Below are positions 62,625 through 64,000 of a DNA stretch of 64,000 bases, one piece after another. Under the pieces are notes generated by a model, which saw nothing but the letters and a program-made list of their open reading frames with translations, was not told the origin of the DNA and did no database searches. Origin of the DNA: Algisphaera agarilytica (GTDB lineage: Bacteria > Planctomycetota > Phycisphaerae > Phycisphaerales > Phycisphaeraceae); NCBI RefSeq assembly GCF_014207595.1, contig NZ_JACHGY010000001.1:3044836-3108835 (forward strand), given 5' to 3'. Positions within the stretch are counted from its first letter, which is position 1; each line of letters opens with the position of its first letter. Position numbers and translations under genes: made by a program.

Positions 62625-64000
62625 CCAAGGCCTTCGATCACTCTTCGCCATTACATTATTGCTGTTGGTCGGGGGATTAGCGCGGGCCCAGGAACCTAGC
62701 CAAACTGTTTTCGACCCTGCCGCTCTCGACACCGGCGAGATCACGGCAAGGCAGGTCGAGCTGGCCGCGAAGCAAGCGATGTTCGGCTTGGATATCTCCG
62801 ACGCAAACCTCGAAAAACTCTGGCCGCTGAGTGGCCGATTGATCAATCAAACCTTTCCAAACACGCAGGCACAGCGATTAGAGATTCAACCCGGGGATGT
62901 CATCACACACTTGGACGAGCATCCCGTTGTCTATAGCTCTGAATTCAATAGTCACCGTTCAGATCGCAAAAGACAGACCCTGCATATTGTTCGACAGGGA
63001 CGTGAGGCCCTTGAGTTTTCAGTGAAGCCGGGCCGGGTAGGGATCCGGATGATTTATTACGTACCTCAGGCGGCCTGGTACTTGCATTCGGGGCAACGCA
63101 GCCCGGACTGGGACAGTTATCTTTTGGCCGCCGTCTTCAAGCTGGAAAAACAACAGTTCCGATTTGTCGCCCCTCTGTTGAGTCGTGCCGCGGAAGCGGG
63201 GTATCAGCTCGATGCGTTTTCGGATGTCCTGTTATTCAATGCCTTGATGGGCCAGGGCCGTTGGGCGGAGGCGGGGCAGAATGTGAAGGCTCTATCTATC
63301 CGCAACGAAGCATTCCCCGCAGGCATCAACCCCTTCGATGGTTATATCGCGGCCCGTGCGGCGGGGGACTGGCAGTCCATGATCGACTGCCTGGCCTTAG
63401 GCGGGCGTGACAGTTTCACTTCGCTCGACAAGCCCGCCCAACATCGCTGGCTTGCGTCGCATGGCCTTGAGCGATTCCCCGAGGGCCCCACACCAGTCGA
63501 ACTAGCCGACGCCAATACCGCGCGGCACAACATCCAAAAAGACATGCAGCCATGGAGCGGCCCGGTGTTTGGGGAAGTCGAGATGGAGTTGATCAAGCCC
63601 ATATTGGCGGGGCGGCCGTTCGCGACCACCGCACGCCCCGGGCACTACAAACACGGGCTGGTGCACCGTGCCAATAGATTGCGTGACTTTGATCTCCAAG
63701 CGACCTTCTCCCTCCGGGCGAATGGCCAGCCGCATGCAGAGTGGCCAACCAACCTGGCGATCCATGTAGCGGATCTATCCGAGGCGCATGCGTGGGACGG
63801 CGATATCGAAAAATATTGGTCGGGCACAGACATCGTGCTGGGGATGGATCTACAGGTTGATAACTGGGCGGAGAATCAGCCGTCGTTGCTGACCGTCCGG
63901 AGCCAAGGTTTTTCCGGCAGATACGGCCGTGTTTCGCCATGGTTCACATGCGACGGCGTGACCCAACACACCCTCCGGCTCGTAAGGGTCGGGTCGTTCG
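62599..64000 (+). CDS. Secreted PDZ-domain protein (C-terminus beyond window)
   Basis: An open frame from ATG 62599 to the window end (467 codons) that starts inside the last 26 bases of dus. The signal peptide SLFAITLLLLVGGLARA is followed by a PDZ-like domain (RLEIQPGDVITHLDEHPVVY; LHIVRQGREALEFSVKPGRV, about residues 95-145). A helical stretch comes next (FRFVAPLLSRAAEAGYQLDA; LLFNALMGQGRWAEAGQNV, TPR-like), then a strand-rich region with VFGEVEMELIKPILAG and FDLQATFSLRANG that resembles a lectin-like sandwich. No catalytic site is seen. The DNA is more A/T-rich than dus. Confidence 0.8.
   Translation, partial: MNHVKPTFSQGLRSLFAITLLLLVGGLARAQEPSQTVFDPAALDTGEITARQVELAAKQAMFGLDISDANLEKLWPLSGRLINQTFPNTQAQRLEIQPGDVITHLDEHPVVYSSEFNSHRSDRKRQTLHIVRQGREALEFSVKPGRVGIRMIYYVPQAAWYLHSGQRSPDWDSYLLAAVFKLEKQQFRFVAPLLSRAAEAGYQLDAFSDVLLFNALMGQGRWAEAGQNVKALSIRNEAFPAGINPFDGYIAARAAGDWQSMIDCLALGGRDSFTSLDKPAQHRWLASHGLERFPEGPTPVELADANTARHNIQKDMQPWSGPVFGEVEMELIKPILAGRPFATTARPGHYKHGLVHRANRLRDFDLQATFSLRANGQPHAEWPTNLAIHVADLSEAHAWDGDIEKYWSGTDIVLGMDLQVDNWAENQPSLLTVRSQGFSGRYGRVSPWFTCDGVTQHTLRLVRVGSF

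Overview
The window is high-GC bacterial chromosome. The gene content suggests a planctomycete, most likely of the class Phycisphaerae: an H-x-DG-type pseudopilin, a PEP-CTERM surface protein, a PilM-centred operon with Gly/Tyr/Asp-rich tails, a TPR protein carrying RNA-polymerase alpha-CTD domains, many lipoproteins, and few Shine-Dalgarno sequences. This assignment is inference from protein character; there is no rRNA in the window. I find no phage, integrase, intact insertion sequence or CRISPR array.

Layout. (1) 1-12.4 kb is an exopolysaccharide/O-antigen-type locus. It holds a pyruvyl transferase (cut by the window edge), a flippase, two glycosyltransferases on opposite strands, and a run of seven minus-strand genes: GT87, GT2, a WcaF-like acetyltransferase, a Wzy-like polymerase, an unknown secreted protein and two GT4 enzymes. 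(2) 12.6-19.1 kb has tRNA-Ala(CGC), a good sigma70-like promoter and a three-gene pilM operon. All three products carry the same xPYGG repeats, and the operon ends in a strong terminator. (3) 19-28.5 kb is mixed housekeeping and envelope genes: a nuclease-like protein, paired CNNM/CBS transporters, PdxA, a WG-repeat protein, a secreted toroid-like protein and a SpoIIE-type phosphatase. Four copies of a ~126-bp palindromic repeat lie between them.

(4) 28.7-33 kb has an active trypsin-like protease followed by a degenerate one, a pseudopilin, then a Fur-box-like palindrome and promoter ahead of a tiny Cys/His protein. That gene converges on a TPR-YggX (iron-trafficking-like) fusion. (5) 33-46.8 kb has GltD, an AddB/AddA-type nuclease-helicase pair, a PilZ protein, L-2-hydroxyglutarate oxidase, a universal stress protein, an orphan ChlI-like ATPase and a thioredoxin-fold protein. 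(6) 46.8-53.6 kb has a Nudix enzyme, the TPR/alpha-CTD protein, and a probable saccharide-use cluster: a GPH-family sugar symporter, a PEP-CTERM carbohydrate-binding-like protein and two paralogous beta-helix proteins. (7) 53.6-64 kb has tRNA-Thr(TGT) and tRNA-Thr(CGT), a Nudix enzyme, a SOUL protein, an M16 protease, Pgi, small lipoproteins, a dihydrouridine synthase carrying an in-frame repeat insertion, and a PDZ protein cut by the window end.

The observations most worth follow-up are the PilM operon with shared repetitive tails, the TPR-alphaCTD-alphaCTD protein, the possible iron-controlled module at 31.9-33.0 kb, the protease/pseudoprotease pair, and the mobile-looking repeats, one of which sits inside a coding sequence. 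Start sites were chosen by eye from start codons, Shine-Dalgarno matches, signal peptides and family alignment recalled from knowledge; no searches were run.
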